The notes under the pieces were generated by a model, which worked only from the letters and a program-made list of their open reading frames with translations, ran no database searches and was not told the origin of the DNA. From NCBI RefSeq assembly GCF_016918015.1, contig NZ_JAERMK010000001.1, forward strand, positions 450,805 through 514,804: a stretch of DNA of 64,000 bases, written 5' to 3'. A program made the translations under genes and the position numbers. How positions within the stretch are numbered: position 1 is the stretch's first letter; every line of letters begins with the position of its first letter. This document shows, piece by piece, positions 40,176 through 49,566 of this stretch. The stretch is from Glycomyces sp. YM15 (GTDB taxonomy: Bacteria; Actinomycetota; Actinomycetes; Mycobacteriales; Micromonosporaceae).

Positions 40176-40789
40176 GACAATCCCTTGATCCAGTTGGACA
40201 GCAGTGCGTACCCGGCGTCGCCGGACTTCTCGGGGTGGAACTGGGTGGCGGCCACGGAGCCGCGCTCCACGGCGGCGATGAACGGCTCGTCGTGGGTGCA
40301 GATCGCGGCCAGCGCGCCCGGCGGCACGGTCTTGGCGGCGTAGGAGTGCACGAAGTAGAACCGCTCCGCGGGGTCGATCCCGGCGAACAGGCGCATGCCC
40401 GGGTCGGCTTCGACGGTGTTCCAACCCATGTGCGGGATGCGCTGGGCGGCGAGGAGTTCCACGCGGCCTTCGAAGACGCCCACGCCGCGGGTCCGGACGC
40501 CGTGCTCGACGCCTTCCTCGAAGAGGACCTGCTCGCCGACGCAGACGCCGAGGACCGGCGCCCCGGCGGCGGCCCGTTCGCGGATCACGGTGTCGACGCC
40601 GTGTTTGAGGATGCCCTCCATGCAGGCGGCGTAGGCGCCCACGCCGGGCACGAAGAGCCCGGCGGAGCGGCGGGCGGTGTCGAGGTCGCTGGTCAGTTCG
40701 ACGTCGGCGCCCGCGCGTTCCAGGGCGCGGAAGGCCGACCGGAGGTTGCCCGAGCCGTAGTCGAACAGGGCCACAGTAGGTTTCGCCAT
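40172..40789 (-). CDS. hisH: Imidazole glycerol phosphate synthase, glutaminase subunit
   Basis: The protein has 205 residues of the class I glutamine amidotransferase family. The oxyanion segment VPGVGAYAA, the nucleophile [13 protein letters not shown] (Cys) and the final His-Glu pair in [12 protein letters not shown] are visible. It supplies ammonia to HisF, which is not in this window. It lies between the small membrane ORF and priA in the his operon. Confidence 0.96.
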   Translation of the reverse strand: MAKPTVALFDYGSGNLRSAFRALERAGADVELTSDLDTARRSAGLFVPGVGAYAACMEGILKHGVDTVIRERAAAGAPVLGVCVGEQVLFEEGVEHGVRTRGVGVFEGRVELLAAQRIPHMGWNTVEADPGMRLFAGIDPAERFYFVHSYAAKTVPPGALAAICTHDEPFIAAVERGSVAATQFHPEKSGDAGYALLSNWIKGLS

Positions 40790-40798
40790 CAGGTCCCC

Positions 40799-40957
40799 CT
40801 AGCCGTAGATCAGGTACGCGCCGCCGAGGAACGCGGCGACGGCGACGACCGCGACGATGATCGCGGCGGCGAACTTCTCGTTCTTGCGCAAGGAGAGGGA
40901 GCCGCCGAGGAGGATCCCGGCGAGCGCCATGAGCAGGATCGGTCCGGCGTAGCTCAC
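40799..40957 (-). CDS. Small membrane protein within the his operon
   Basis: A protein of 52 residues with two predicted membrane helices (about 3-19, [15 protein letters not shown], and 31-50, [20 protein letters not shown]), joined by a basic loop SLRKNEKF. Its GTG start overlaps the hisB stop by 4 bases (GTGA), the same coupling used between other genes of this operon, and it ends 9 bases before hisH. It is too well placed to be chance. I do not know its function. Confidence 0.75.
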   Translation of the reverse strand: MSYAGPILLMALAGILLGGSLSLRKNEKFAAAIIVAVVAVAAFLGGAYLIYG

Positions 40958-41562
40958 AGCACGCCCTTGGTGGACGGGATGTCGGTGCCGTCGATGCGGG
41001 TGGCGTACTTCAGGGCCCGCGCGAGGGCCTTGAACTGGGCCTCGATCACGTGGTGCGCGTCGGGCTTCTGGCCGGGGTTGGAGGAGCGGAGCACGGTCAC
41101 GTGCAGGCAGATCCGGGCGTGGTACGCGAAGGACTCGAGGATGTGGCGGGTCATCGAGGTCGGGTAGTCGGTGCTGATCATCGGCGCGATGTCCATCGGC
41201 TCCTCATGGACCATGTACGGGCGGCCCGAGAGGTCCACGACGGCGCGCGCGAGCACCTCGTCGAGGGGCACGGAGGCGTCGGCGAAGCGGACCACGCCGG
41301 CCTTGTCGCCCAGGGCCTCGGCGAACGCCTGGCCGAGCGCGATCGCGGTGTCCTCCATCGTGTGGTGGGCGTCGATGTGCAGGTCGCCCTTGACGGCGAT
41401 CTTCAGGTCGAAGCCGCCGTGCTTGCCGAGCTGGTGGAGCATGTGGTCGTAGAAGCCGACGCCGGTCGAGATGTCGACGGTCTTCTCGGTGCCGTCGAGG
41501 TCGACGTAGACGTCGACGCTGGTCTCGCCGGTGGTGCGGACGATGTGCGCGGTGCGGCTCAC
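40954..41562 (-). CDS. hisB: Imidazoleglycerol-phosphate dehydratase
   Basis: The protein has 202 residues. The duplicated manganese-binding motifs are present: [18 protein letters not shown], then [18 protein letters not shown], and later [15 protein letters not shown] with the ESFAYHA segment. It dehydrates IGP to imidazole acetol phosphate. GTG 41562 with AGGAG 8 bases upstream overlaps the hisC stop (GTGA). Confidence 0.96.
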   Translation of the reverse strand: MSRTAHIVRTTGETSVDVYVDLDGTEKTVDISTGVGFYDHMLHQLGKHGGFDLKIAVKGDLHIDAHHTMEDTAIALGQAFAEALGDKAGVVRFADASVPLDEVLARAVVDLSGRPYMVHEEPMDIAPMISTDYPTSMTRHILESFAYHARICLHVTVLRSSNPGQKPDAHHVIEAQFKALARALKYATRIDGTDIPSTKGVL

Positions 41563-42701
41563 GGTTGTTGCTCCTGTCGCGATTCGGAGGCTTGCTGTTC
41601 GGAGGCACTGTCGAACAGATCGGGTCGTTGCGCGATCGCCTGGTCGAAGGCGTCGAGCAGCGCGGTGGTCTCGTCCTCGGTCCCGGCGGTGATCCGGAGG
41701 CGGCCGGGGAGGCCGACGTCGCGGATGAGCACGCCCCGGTCGAGGATGGCGCGCCAGACCGCCGCGGCGTCGCGGAGGCCGCCGACGAGCACGAAGTTCG
41801 CGTCGGAGTCGGCGACGGGGAGTCCCTTGGCTCGCAGGTTCTTCACGATGCGGTCGCGCTGGTGCTTGAGTTCGTCCACTTCGGCTTGGAGCTGGGCGGC
41901 GCACGCGAGCGCGCCGCGCGCGGCGGCCTGAGTGATGCTCGAGAGGTGGTACGGCAGGCGCACCAGCAGCAGCTTCTCGACCAGTTCGGGGTCGGCGGCG
42001 AGGTAGCCGACGCGGGCCCCGGCGAACGCGAACGCCTTGCTCATCGTGCGGGTGACGACGAGGCGCTTGCGTCCCGCCAAGCGGTTCAACGCGGTCGAGC
42101 GCGGGTCGCGGGCGAACTCGGTGTAGGCCTCGTCGATGACGACGATGCCCCGGGCGGCCTCGTACGCGGCGTCGATGACGTCGGGTTCGAGCGCGGTCCC
42201 GGTCGGGTTGTTCGGCGACACGAGGAAGACCAGGTCCGGGTCGTGCCGCTCGATCGCTTCGCGCACGTACTGCGGGCTGAGCGTGTAGTCGGATTCGCGG
42301 CCGGCGTCGACGAAGGTCGTGCCGGTGCCGCGGGCGAGCAGCGGGTGCATCGAGTACGAGGGCATGAAGCCCAGCACGGTGCGGCCCGGGCCGCCGAAGG
42401 CCTGCAGCAGCTGCTGCAGGATCTCGTTGGAGCCGTTGGCGGCCCACACGTGGTCGACCGTCAGGTCGTGCCCGAGGTACGCGGCGAGGTCGGTCCTGAG
42501 CGCGACGGCGTCGCGGTCGGGGTAGCGGTTGAGGCCGCGCAGTTCGCGCCCGATGAACTCGGCGACCACGGCCGCCACCTCGTCGGGGATGGCGAACGCG
42601 TTCTCGTTGGTGTTCAGCTGCACCGGCACGTCGAGTTGCGGCGCACCGTACGGCGACTGCCCGCGCAGGTCCTCGCGGAGCAGGTTCTCGATCTCGCTCA
42701 T
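41559..42701 (-). CDS. hisC: Histidinol-phosphate aminotransferase
   Basis: The protein has 380 residues of the fold type I PLP family. [12 protein letters not shown] near the start, [37 protein letters not shown] and the PLP lysine in [18 protein letters not shown] are present. A glutamine-rich tail ([14 protein letters not shown]) follows the domain. It overlaps hisD by 4 bases. Confidence 0.96.
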   Translation of the reverse strand: MSEIENLLREDLRGQSPYGAPQLDVPVQLNTNENAFAIPDEVAAVVAEFIGRELRGLNRYPDRDAVALRTDLAAYLGHDLTVDHVWAANGSNEILQQLLQAFGGPGRTVLGFMPSYSMHPLLARGTGTTFVDAGRESDYTLSPQYVREAIERHDPDLVFLVSPNNPTGTALEPDVIDAAYEAARGIVVIDEAYTEFARDPRSTALNRLAGRKRLVVTRTMSKAFAFAGARVGYLAADPELVEKLLLVRLPYHLSSITQAAARGALACAAQLQAEVDELKHQRDRIVKNLRAKGLPVADSDANFVLVGGLRDAAAVWRAILDRGVLIRDVGLPGRLRITAGTEDETTALLDAFDQAIAQRPDLFDSASEQQASESRQEQQP

Positions 42702-44008
42702 GACTGCTCGAATCTCGCGGACACGGCCTCGCCGTGCGAAGGCAGGTCTTCGGAGTTCGCGAAGGCCACCACGTCGTCGGCGACGACGGCGAGGGCCTCG
42801 CGGCTGTAGTCGATGATGTGGACGCCGCGCAGGAACGTGTGCACGCTCAGCCCGGCCGAGTGGCGCGCGCAGCCGCCGGTGGGCAGCACGTGGTTCGACC
42901 CGGCGCAGTAGTCGCCGAGGGAGACCGGCGAGTAGGCGCCGACGAAGATCGCCCCGGCGTTGCGGATCCGCAGCGCCACCTCGCGGGCGTCCGCGGTCTG
43001 GATCTCGAGGTGCTCGGCGGCGTAGGCGTCGGCGACGGCCACGGCTTCGTCGATGTCGGCGACGAGGATCGTCCCTGACTGCTCCCCCGCGAGCGCGGTA
43101 CGGATGCGCCCGGCGTGGCGGGTGCCGGGCACGCGGCGCACGAGTTCGGCGTCCACGGCGTCGGCCAGGTCCGCCGAGTCGGTGATGAGCACCGAGGCGG
43201 CGGCCGGGTCGTGCTCGGCCTGGCTGATGAGGTCCACGGCCACGTGCGCCGGATCGGCGGTCGCGTCGGCGATCACGGCGATCTCGGTGGTCCCCGCTTC
43301 GGCGTCGATGCCCACGAGGCCGCGCACGGCCCGCTTCGCGGCGGTGACGTAGATGTTCCCCGGGCCGGTGATCATGTCGACCGGCGCGCACTCCTCGGTG
43401 CCGTACGCGAACATGCCGATGGCGGCCGGTCCGCCCACGCTGTAGACCTCGTCGATGCCGAGCATCCCGGCTACGGCGAGGATGCCCTGGTCGGGCAGGC
43501 CGCCGTTGTTCTTCTGCGACGGTGAGGCGAGCGCGATCGAGCCGACTCCGGCAATCTGGGCCGGGACGGCGTTCATGATCACGGAGGAGGCGAGCACGGC
43601 GAGGCCGCCGGGCGCGTACAGCCCCACGCGGCCGACCGGCAGGTACCGCTCGGTGACGGTGCCGCCGGGCGCGACCTCGGTGACGACCTCGGGAAGGCGC
43701 TGGGCCTCGTGCGCGGCGCGCACCCGGTCGATGGAGGTCTGGTAGGCGCGGCGCAGGTCGGGGTCGAGCTCCTCGACGGCGGTCTTGATCGCCGCGTCGG
43801 GAACGCGCAGGTGCTCCAGGCGTACATGGTCGAAGCGCTCGACGATCTCCACCACCGCGGCGGTGCCGCGATGCCTGATGTCGTCGATCAGCGGCTGGAC
43901 CGAGCGCAGGGCCTCGTTGACGTCGAAGGCGGCGCGCGGCATCAGCTCCCTGAGAGCGCGGGACTCGTAACCGGGTACTTCTCCTGAAAGATCGATGCGT
44001 CTGAGCAC
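42698..44008 (-). CDS. hisD: Histidinol dehydrogenase
   Basis: The protein has 436 residues and catalyses the last two steps of histidine synthesis. It is zinc- and NAD-dependent; [48 protein letters not shown] and the C-terminal [20 protein letters not shown] carry the substrate and zinc ligands. It is the first gene of the his operon and starts with GTG. The promoter position implies a leaderless transcript. Confidence 0.96.
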   Translation of the reverse strand: MLRRIDLSGEVPGYESRALRELMPRAAFDVNEALRSVQPLIDDIRHRGTAAVVEIVERFDHVRLEHLRVPDAAIKTAVEELDPDLRRAYQTSIDRVRAAHEAQRLPEVVTEVAPGGTVTERYLPVGRVGLYAPGGLAVLASSVIMNAVPAQIAGVGSIALASPSQKNNGGLPDQGILAVAGMLGIDEVYSVGGPAAIGMFAYGTEECAPVDMITGPGNIYVTAAKRAVRGLVGIDAEAGTTEIAVIADATADPAHVAVDLISQAEHDPAAASVLITDSADLADAVDAELVRRVPGTRHAGRIRTALAGEQSGTILVADIDEAVAVADAYAAEHLEIQTADAREVALRIRNAGAIFVGAYSPVSLGDYCAGSNHVLPTGGCARHSAGLSVHTFLRGVHIIDYSREALAVVADDVVAFANSEDLPSHGEAVSARFEQS

Positions 44009-44014
44009 GCCCCA

Positions 44015-44042
44015 AGCGTAGTTGCCCGGCTTTCCAGGTCAA
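44015..44042 (-). promoter_or_regulatory. Sigma-70-type promoter of the his operon
   Basis: Minus strand: TTGACC (44042-44037), 16 bases, TACGCT (44020-44015). Transcription would start about 7 bases on, at the GTG of hisD, so no leader or T-box can exist. Confidence 0.65.
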
Positions 44043-44053
44043 AAGGCATACCG

Positions 44054-44782
44054 CTATTCGGGAGCGTCCGTTCGAAGGCTGGACCGACGTGACCAACCAG
44101 CGCAGACGGTGTAAGTGAAGGTCGCGGCGAGGGCCATGACCGCCAGGGCCCCGAGCTGGAGCGAGTCGAGTGCCGTTGTGAAGTTGCCGACCTTCAGCGC
44201 CGCCCACGCCGCGGCGGGGTCGAGCTCGACGAACAGCACCGACGGCGGACGCCACATGTGGGCGCCCACGGGCGCGCGCTCGACCGAGTCCCAGAACCGC
44301 TGCCATTCGTTCGCGCCGATCTTCCAGGCCACCACCTGGCAGCCGATCGAGCCGATGACGAGGCCGAGGAGGAGGATCGGGCCGCGGCGTTCGCGCATCG
44401 CGGTCCAAACGACGATCGCCGCGAGGATGCCGAGGACCAGGCCGATCGCGGCGAACGCGAGGTCGCCCTCGACGTAGCCGCTCGGATAGGCCTCGGTCGA
44501 GGCCCAGCCGCCTTCGACCACGACGAACTCGACCCGCGGGGTGAGGATCTGCCACAGCATCGCGGCCGGGAGGCCGATCGCGGTCAGGACGACGGCGAGG
44601 AGCCCGGCGGCGAGCAGGTCGCGCCCGATCGTCCGCTCCGAGCGCGTGCGCCCGCCGTAGACGTTGGCGTCGCCGCCCGCCTCCGAGGCGCTGCCGCGGG
44701 GGTCGGGGCCGACGGCGGCGCCTCCCGTGCCCGCGCTGTCGCCCGGCCGGAGGTTCACAGTGCGTTCGGCGTCGTCAGTCAC
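44054..44782 (-). CDS. DUF2567-like membrane protein
   Basis: The protein has about 242 residues. A hydrophilic start of about 50 residues rich in G and D is followed by four membrane helices (about 60-80, 108-128, 138-155 and 205-225). The segment GYVEGDLAFAAIGLVLGILA resembles DUF2567 proteins. A large outside loop lies between the third and fourth helices. The function is unknown. GTG 44782 is the most likely start; a 30-codon upstream extension has a poor composition. It lies between the his operon and the MinD-like gene, with gaps of 45 and 73 bases. Confidence 0.7.
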   Translation of the reverse strand: MTDDAERTVNLRPGDSAGTGGAAVGPDPRGSASEAGGDANVYGGRTRSERTIGRDLLAAGLLAVVLTAIGLPAAMLWQILTPRVEFVVVEGGWASTEAYPSGYVEGDLAFAAIGLVLGILAAIVVWTAMRERRGPILLLGLVIGSIGCQVVAWKIGANEWQRFWDSVERAPVGAHMWRPPSVLFVELDPAAAWAALKVGNFTTALDSLQLGALAVMALAATFTYTVCAGWSRRSSLRTDAPE

Positions 44783-44855
44783 GCCTGGAATCCTGCCACA
44801 GCGATGCTCGCGCCCGGCAGGGATGTACGGGAGCGAACCGTGCGGAACGTGTCGG

Positions 44856-45956
44856 CTACAAACCGTCGACAATGGTCGCGGCGGCCTCGAACCACGCCGC
44901 GCGCGTCTCCGGCCGCAGCGCCGAGAACTCGATCTTCGCGCCCGGCTCGAGCGACGGGTCGTACGGCACCACCGCGCAGGCGCGGGTGCGCTGCGAGAAG
45001 TGCCGCTGGAGGTCGTTCAGGAGCGGCCCCGGGTTCGGGGTCGGCATGGAGAGCAGCGTGACCGCGTTCTTGACGAGGTCGCCGTAACCGCCCTCCTCCA
45101 GGTGGTCGAGCATCCAGTCCGCGGAGAACGCGGCGTCCTCGCGCGGCACGGTGGTGACCACGAGCCGGTCGACCGAGGAGACCACGGTGCGCCAGTTCGG
45201 GGACTCCACGTTGTTGCCGGTGTCGATGCAGACGATGCCGTGCGTGCGGGTGAGGATGTCGAGCACCCGCAGGACCGTGGTCGGGTCGAGGCGGCGCTGC
45301 AGCTTCGGGTCCTCATCGCCCGCGAGGACGTCGAAGGAGCCGTCGGAGGAGTGGCGCAGGAACTCGTCGAGGTGCTCGGGCAGGTGCACCCCGGCGGCCT
45401 CGACCTGGTCGAGGTGCTCCACGAGGTGGCGGATGGTGCGACCGTGCCGCGCCGACCCGGCCCGCAGGCCGAGCGTGCCGCGCAGTTCGTTGTCGTCCCA
45501 GGCGATCACGCCGCCGTTGCGGGCCGTGCCCATGGCGGCGGCCGAGAGCACGGTGGCGGTGGTCTTGTGCACGCCGCCTTTGGGGTTGATGAAGGCGATG
45601 ACGCGACTGCGGCCCAGGTCGCGGCGCAGGCGCTGCAGCGCGACGGGGCTCGGCTCGGTGTGCTGCTGGCGGCGCGGCTGCGGCGGCAGGCCCTGCTGGG
45701 GCGGGCGCGCCTGGCCCGCGAGCTGCGCGGCGCTCGGCGGCGTCTGCGTGGCCACGGGAGGACGGCGCCCCGCGGTGGGCACCGAGTAGTGGGGCTGGCC
45801 GGGCGGCGGACCGACCGGCGGTGACGGCGGATGGGACTCGCGCGGCGGGGGCGTCGGGGTCTGCTGGGCGGCACCGGCGCGCCCGCGACGTCCCAGGAGC
45901 TTCTGCCAACGGGAACCGTCTGACCGGTCGTTGTTCCAAGCTTCGGGCGTGTTCAC
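44856..45956 (-). CDS. MinD/ParA-like ATPase with proline-rich N-terminus
   Basis: The protein has 366 residues. The first 110 residues are a disordered P/Q/R-rich arm. The rest is a SIMIBI ATPase with a deviant Walker A AFINPKGGVHKTTAT (about 119-133), IVCIDTGNNVESP (Walker B-like) and VVTTVPRED. Histidine replaces the usual glycine in KGGVGKT. The layout is like EspI and related actinobacterial MinD-type proteins tied to type VII secretion or cell poles, but no such genes are nearby. AGGAGG before GTG 45956 supports the start. Confidence 0.85.
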   Translation of the reverse strand: MNTPEAWNNDRSDGSRWQKLLGRRGRAGAAQQTPTPPPRESHPPSPPVGPPPGQPHYSVPTAGRRPPVATQTPPSAAQLAGQARPPQQGLPPQPRRQQHTEPSPVALQRLRRDLGRSRVIAFINPKGGVHKTTATVLSAAAMGTARNGGVIAWDDNELRGTLGLRAGSARHGRTIRHLVEHLDQVEAAGVHLPEHLDEFLRHSSDGSFDVLAGDEDPKLQRRLDPTTVLRVLDILTRTHGIVCIDTGNNVESPNWRTVVSSVDRLVVTTVPREDAAFSADWMLDHLEEGGYGDLVKNAVTLLSMPTPNPGPLLNDLQRHFSQRTRACAVVPYDPSLEPGAKIEFSALRPETRAAWFEAAATIVDGL

Positions 45957-46181
45957 TCACAACCTCCTCTCGGGCGGACCAAGCTGCGGCTCGCAGCTGC
46001 TCTCAAGCCGACTCTCGAGCGTCGCCACCCCGACCGGAAACCATTACCACCCGCGACTATTAGATCACGACGATCCCTCAAGGCCCGTTGCGAATCGCGG
46101 GCCTGCGGGGCCCGGGGGTGAGGCGTGCGTTACGCCCGGAGCGACGATGCCGCGAGCGTATGATCAGAGTCTAGTGGCTCC

Positions 46182-47132
46182 CTAGGAGTCGTCTCGCAAC
46201 CGCGCCAGTGCCAATTCGAGGTCGGCCGGGTAATCACTCGTGAAGGTGACCGTCCGGCCCTGCGTCGGATGCACGAACTCCAGGCGGAACGCGTGCAGCC
46301 ACTGGCGGGTCAGGCCCAGCCGCTCGGCCATCGTCGGGTCGGCGCCGTAGGTCAAGTCGCCCACGAGCGGATGCCCGAGGGCCGAGAAGTGCACCCGGAT
46401 CTGGTGGGTCCGGCCGGTCTCCAGACCGATCTCCATGAGGGACGCCCCGGGGAAGACCTCGATCGTGTCGTAGTGCGTGACGCTCGGCTTGCCGTCGGCC
46501 ACGACCGCCCACTTGTAGTCGTGGCGCGGGTGCCGCCCGATCGGGGCGTCGATCGTCCCCGAGAGCGGGTCCGGATGCCCTTGGGCCACCGCGCGGTACC
46601 GCTTCGAGACCCGGCGCTCCTTGAAGGCGCGCTTGAGCTCCGAGTACGCGGCCTCGCTCTTGGCGACCACCATCAGACCCGAGGTGCCCACGTCGAGGCG
46701 GTGCACGATCCCCTGCCGCTCGTCGGGCCCGTGGCTAGAGATGCGGTACCCGGCGGCGGCGAGGCCGCCCGTGACCGTGGGGCCGGTCCAGCCCGGGCTC
46801 GGGTGCGCCGCGACCCCGACGGGCTTCATGACCACCACGATGTCGTCGTCGTCGAACACCACCTCGAGGCCCTCGACGGGCTCGACGGTCCGCACCAGCA
46901 GGTCGTCCGGCGGCGGCGGGAGCACCACTTCGAGCCAGGCCCCGGCGGTCACCCGCTCGGACTTGGTCTGGCACGGCGCCCCGTCGACGGTGACGTCACC
47001 GGCGGCGACGAGTTCGGCCGCCACGGTCCGGGACAGGCCCAGCAGGCGCGAGACGACCTGGTCGACCCGCTGTCCCTCGAAGCCCTCGGGGACCGGCAGC
47101 GCGCGCGTCTGGCGCGCGGCCACATCGCTCAC
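46182..47132 (-). CDS. RluA/RluD family pseudouridine synthase
   Basis: The protein has 316 residues. An S4-like RNA-binding segment ([20 protein letters not shown]) precedes the catalytic domain, which has [13 protein letters not shown], the active-site [16 protein letters not shown] (Asp) and [20 protein letters not shown]. It probably modifies 23S rRNA as RluD does (helix 69), although the exact site cannot be read. GTG 47132 overlaps the lspA stop by 4 bases; this order is common in actinobacteria. Confidence 0.94.
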   Translation of the reverse strand: MSDVAARQTRALPVPEGFEGQRVDQVVSRLLGLSRTVAAELVAAGDVTVDGAPCQTKSERVTAGAWLEVVLPPPPDDLLVRTVEPVEGLEVVFDDDDIVVVMKPVGVAAHPSPGWTGPTVTGGLAAAGYRISSHGPDERQGIVHRLDVGTSGLMVVAKSEAAYSELKRAFKERRVSKRYRAVAQGHPDPLSGTIDAPIGRHPRHDYKWAVVADGKPSVTHYDTIEVFPGASLMEIGLETGRTHQIRVHFSALGHPLVGDLTYGADPTMAERLGLTRQWLHAFRLEFVHPTQGRTVTFTSDYPADLELALARLRDDS

Positions 47133-47761
47133 GCCGCGGCCTCCTCGTCCTGCTTCTGGTCGCCGTTGCTCGGCGCCGCCTTCCGCGACGCCGGCGAGAA
47201 ACCGTGCCCGGTCAGCTCGAGCAGCACGATCAGCACCACGCCGCAGCACAGCGCCGAGTCGGCGATGTTGAAGATCGGGAACGCCTGGGCGTCGGGCTTG
47301 AACACGCTGATGAAGTCGACGACGTGGCCGCGCGCGAAATCCGGCTCCCGGAAGTACCGGTCGACGAGGTTGCCCGCCGCGCCGCCCAGGACCAGGCCGA
47401 TCGCGATCGCCCACGCCGGATACACGATCCGGGTCGAGAGCACGATCAGGAAGACCACCACCGCAGAGGCGATGATCGTGAAGATCCAGGTGTAGTTCGT
47501 GCCGAGGCTGAACGCCGCCCCCGAGTTCCAGGTCAAGTCCAGGTACACGAGTCCGCCCAGGATCCGCACCGGATCGGCCGGGTCCAGGTTCGCCTCGGCC
47601 AGGTTCTTGGTCCACTGGTCCAGACCGATCGCGAACGCCGCTATCAGCAGTGCCGCGATCGTCAAGCCCACCCTTCTGGGGGGCTTGCTCCTGTTTTCAG
47701 GGGTGGTGGTCTCGTCGGGACCCGAACCTGCGGCGGTCTCGGGCTGCGTGTCCTCGCTCAG
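47129..47761 (-). CDS. lspA: Lipoprotein signal peptidase, CTG start likely
   Basis: The protein has 210 residues and four membrane helices. It removes lipoprotein signal peptides. The catalytic aspartates are in [12 protein letters not shown] and [16 protein letters not shown] lies between. A TTG at 47785 opens the longest frame but has no ribosome site. CTG 47761 has GGAGGAG 6 bases upstream and overlaps the preceding stop as CTGA, the same coupling as the ATGA and GTGA overlaps all around it. A GTG about 38 codons further in is a weaker alternative that would remove the extension found in other actinobacterial LspA proteins. Confidence 0.93.
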   Translation of the reverse strand: MSEDTQPETAAGSGPDETTTPENRSKPPRRVGLTIAALLIAAFAIGLDQWTKNLAEANLDPADPVRILGGLVYLDLTWNSGAAFSLGTNYTWIFTIIASAVVVFLIVLSTRIVYPAWAIAIGLVLGGAAGNLVDRYFREPDFARGHVVDFISVFKPDAQAFPIFNIADSALCCGVVLIVLLELTGHGFSPASRKAAPSNGDQKQDEEAAA

Positions 47762-48342
47762 CGTCGCTCCTCCAGCTGTTTGCAACTGACGCAGAGAGTA
47801 GCCGACGGGAACGCGGCCAAGCGCGCCGCCGGGATCGGATTACCGCACTTCTCACAGAAGCCGTAGCCGCCCTCGTCGAGGCGTTCGAGCGCGTGGCTGA
47901 CCTGCCGGATGCGCTCGGAGAGCGAACCGGCCACCGCCACCTCGTGCTCGTGCTCGACGGTCTTCGAACCGGAGTCGATCTGGTCGTCCCCCGCCGTGTC
48001 GCTCAACCGCTCGCGCTGGGCGAGCGTGATCGAGTCCGTGTAGCGCTGCTGCTCCTCCACCAGCTCGTCCAACCGCTCCTTGAGCGCGGCACGCAGCTCG
48101 GCCTGCTCGCTCTCGGTGCGCAACTGCAGGGCCTCGGTCTCCTCGGCGACGGGCGGCGCGGGCGGCGCCTGCTTCACGGTCTTCTTGGCGGCCTTCTTCG
48201 CGGCGGTCTTCTTGGCCGTCTGCTTCGCCGCGCCCGCGGTCGGCGCTTTCGCGGCGGCCTTCTTCACCGCCGTCTTCTTGGCCGGAGCCTTCTTGACCGC
48301 CTTCTTGGCGGCCTGCTTCTGGGTCTTCTTCGCTGGACTCAT
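47758..48342 (-). CDS. TraR/DksA-type zinc finger protein with lysine-rich arm
   Basis: The protein has 194 residues. The first 75 or so are histone H1-like, built of AKK and KKA repeats. Then comes a DksA-like coiled coil (LRAALKERLDELVEEQQRYT) and a four-cysteine zinc finger (GFCEKCGNPI, then ATLCVSCK). Such proteins may bind RNA polymerase or nucleic acid; the lysine arm suggests DNA or RNA contact. ATG 48342 has AGAGG upstream. It is the first gene of the operon with lspA and the pseudouridine synthase. Confidence 0.9.
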   Translation of the reverse strand: MSPAKKTQKQAAKKAVKKAPAKKTAVKKAAAKAPTAGAAKQTAKKTAAKKAAKKTVKQAPPAPPVAEETEALQLRTESEQAELRAALKERLDELVEEQQRYTDSITLAQRERLSDTAGDDQIDSGSKTVEHEHEVAVAGSLSERIRQVSHALERLDEGGYGFCEKCGNPIPAARLAAFPSATLCVSCKQLEERR

Positions 48343-48535
48343 GACGCGCCTCTGGAGGGGTATGTCGGCTCGGGTTCCGGTGGCGTCAGAGCGCGGCGGC
48401 GCCGCTCTGGCGGCCCGCATCGGGTGTTCGGCATGGCGGCTCCCGAAATCGCGTACTCGTGACGGCCTCGTCGAAACGAGGACAATGCGCGCCAGGCCCC
48501 GCCGAGGCGGGTACCTGCCGCGCAATTAAGCACAC

Positions 48536-48564
48536 AGGATACGCAAGTCCTGCAAGTAGGTCAA
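48536..48564 (-). promoter_or_regulatory. Sigma-70-type promoter, long leader
   Basis: Minus strand: TTGACC (48564-48559), 17 bases, TATCCT (48541-48536). It drives the TraR/DksA-lspA-pseudouridine synthase operon with a leader of about 185 bases. A GC-rich stem (about 48402-48422) lies in the leader. The 315-base gap 48343-48657 has no gene. Confidence 0.65.
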
Positions 48565-48657
48565 TTACTTCGAGAACTTGTGTCCGGACAGCGCGTCACC
48601 GTGAACGGGAGTCGAGAGAAGCGGGGGGCAGAGCAGTCCCTTGCCGAAAGCGGCCGA

Positions 48658-49326
48658 TCAGCGGCCGGCGGTCGGCACCAGGAGCAGCCGCGACACCGGC
48701 TCGCACATCGCGCACGGGGTGAAGCCGAGTTCCAGGGCCTCGGACACGGGGAGCGGCTCATGGTCGCGCCCGGTGAGGTGCGAACACGCGGAGTGGTGGA
48801 AGCGGGGGCGGCCGTCGACGACCGCGACCTCGGTGTCCAGCCGCATGAGGGCCGCGGACTCGACGCTCGTCATGCGCTGCTCGCTCGGTTCGTCGACCGT
48901 GGGTTCCGGGGCGCGGTGGCGGTTGACGACCTCGCCGCGGGACTGGCGCGGCGGCACGTCCTCGAACCGGATCTCGGGATCGCGGTCCACCGCGTAGTCC
49001 GTGGGTTCGAAGACCCTGCCCTCGAGGAGCGGCATCTCCGTGGTCGGGGTGTCGTCCAGGCCGATCCGGCGGAACTGCTGGGTGTCGTCATCGTCGAGGC
49101 CCCTCGGCCCGCGCGTCCCCGAGGACGATCGCGAACCGCGGCGCCGCCCGGCCGGAGCCACGCGGGGGCGCTTGGCGCCCCGGCCGCGGATCCCGACGTA
49201 CAGGGCCACGCCGGCGGCCAGGCTCGCCGCGATGGACGAGACCAGCAACTGGTCGTTCCCGGTGATCATGCCGGTGATCAGCAAGACCGCCGCGGTGACG
49301 AGGATCAGCAGGCTGCTGACGATCAC
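48658..49326 (-). CDS. Unknown two-helix membrane protein with CxxC end
   Basis: The protein has 222 residues. Two N-terminal membrane helices (about 1-20 and 27-45) precede a disordered R/G/D-rich linker. The C-terminal part has FHHSACSHLTGRDHEPLPVS and ALELGFTPCAMCEP, whose two histidines and three cysteines could form a zinc site. I recognise it only as a conserved actinobacterial neighbour of divIVA. GTG 49326 has GGGGAGGA 6 bases upstream; the longer frame lacks a site. Confidence 0.75.
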   Translation of the reverse strand: MIVSSLLILVTAAVLLITGMITGNDQLLVSSIAASLAAGVALYVGIRGRGAKRPRVAPAGRRRGSRSSSGTRGPRGLDDDDTQQFRRIGLDDTPTTEMPLLEGRVFEPTDYAVDRDPEIRFEDVPPRQSRGEVVNRHRAPEPTVDEPSEQRMTSVESAALMRLDTEVAVVDGRPRFHHSACSHLTGRDHEPLPVSEALELGFTPCAMCEPVSRLLLVPTAGR

Positions 49327-49566
49327 GTCGATTCCTCCCCTGCGCGCGGGTAGCGGGGCCCTCGCGCGGTCCGACGCGGCCCCCTGCGGGGACCGCGGCA
49401 TCGTTAAAGCATGGTGCGGCGGTGAGGGCGGCGGTTCGACCCGCGCCCTCACCCGCTCAACCATGATTAACGAGGCGATCCCCGTTCAGGTTATGGCTCG
49501 GCGCGACCAATCTGCGGTGCGCGCGAACCCAACCGAGGAGGGTGTCCCGGGGAGGAGCGGGAGGGG

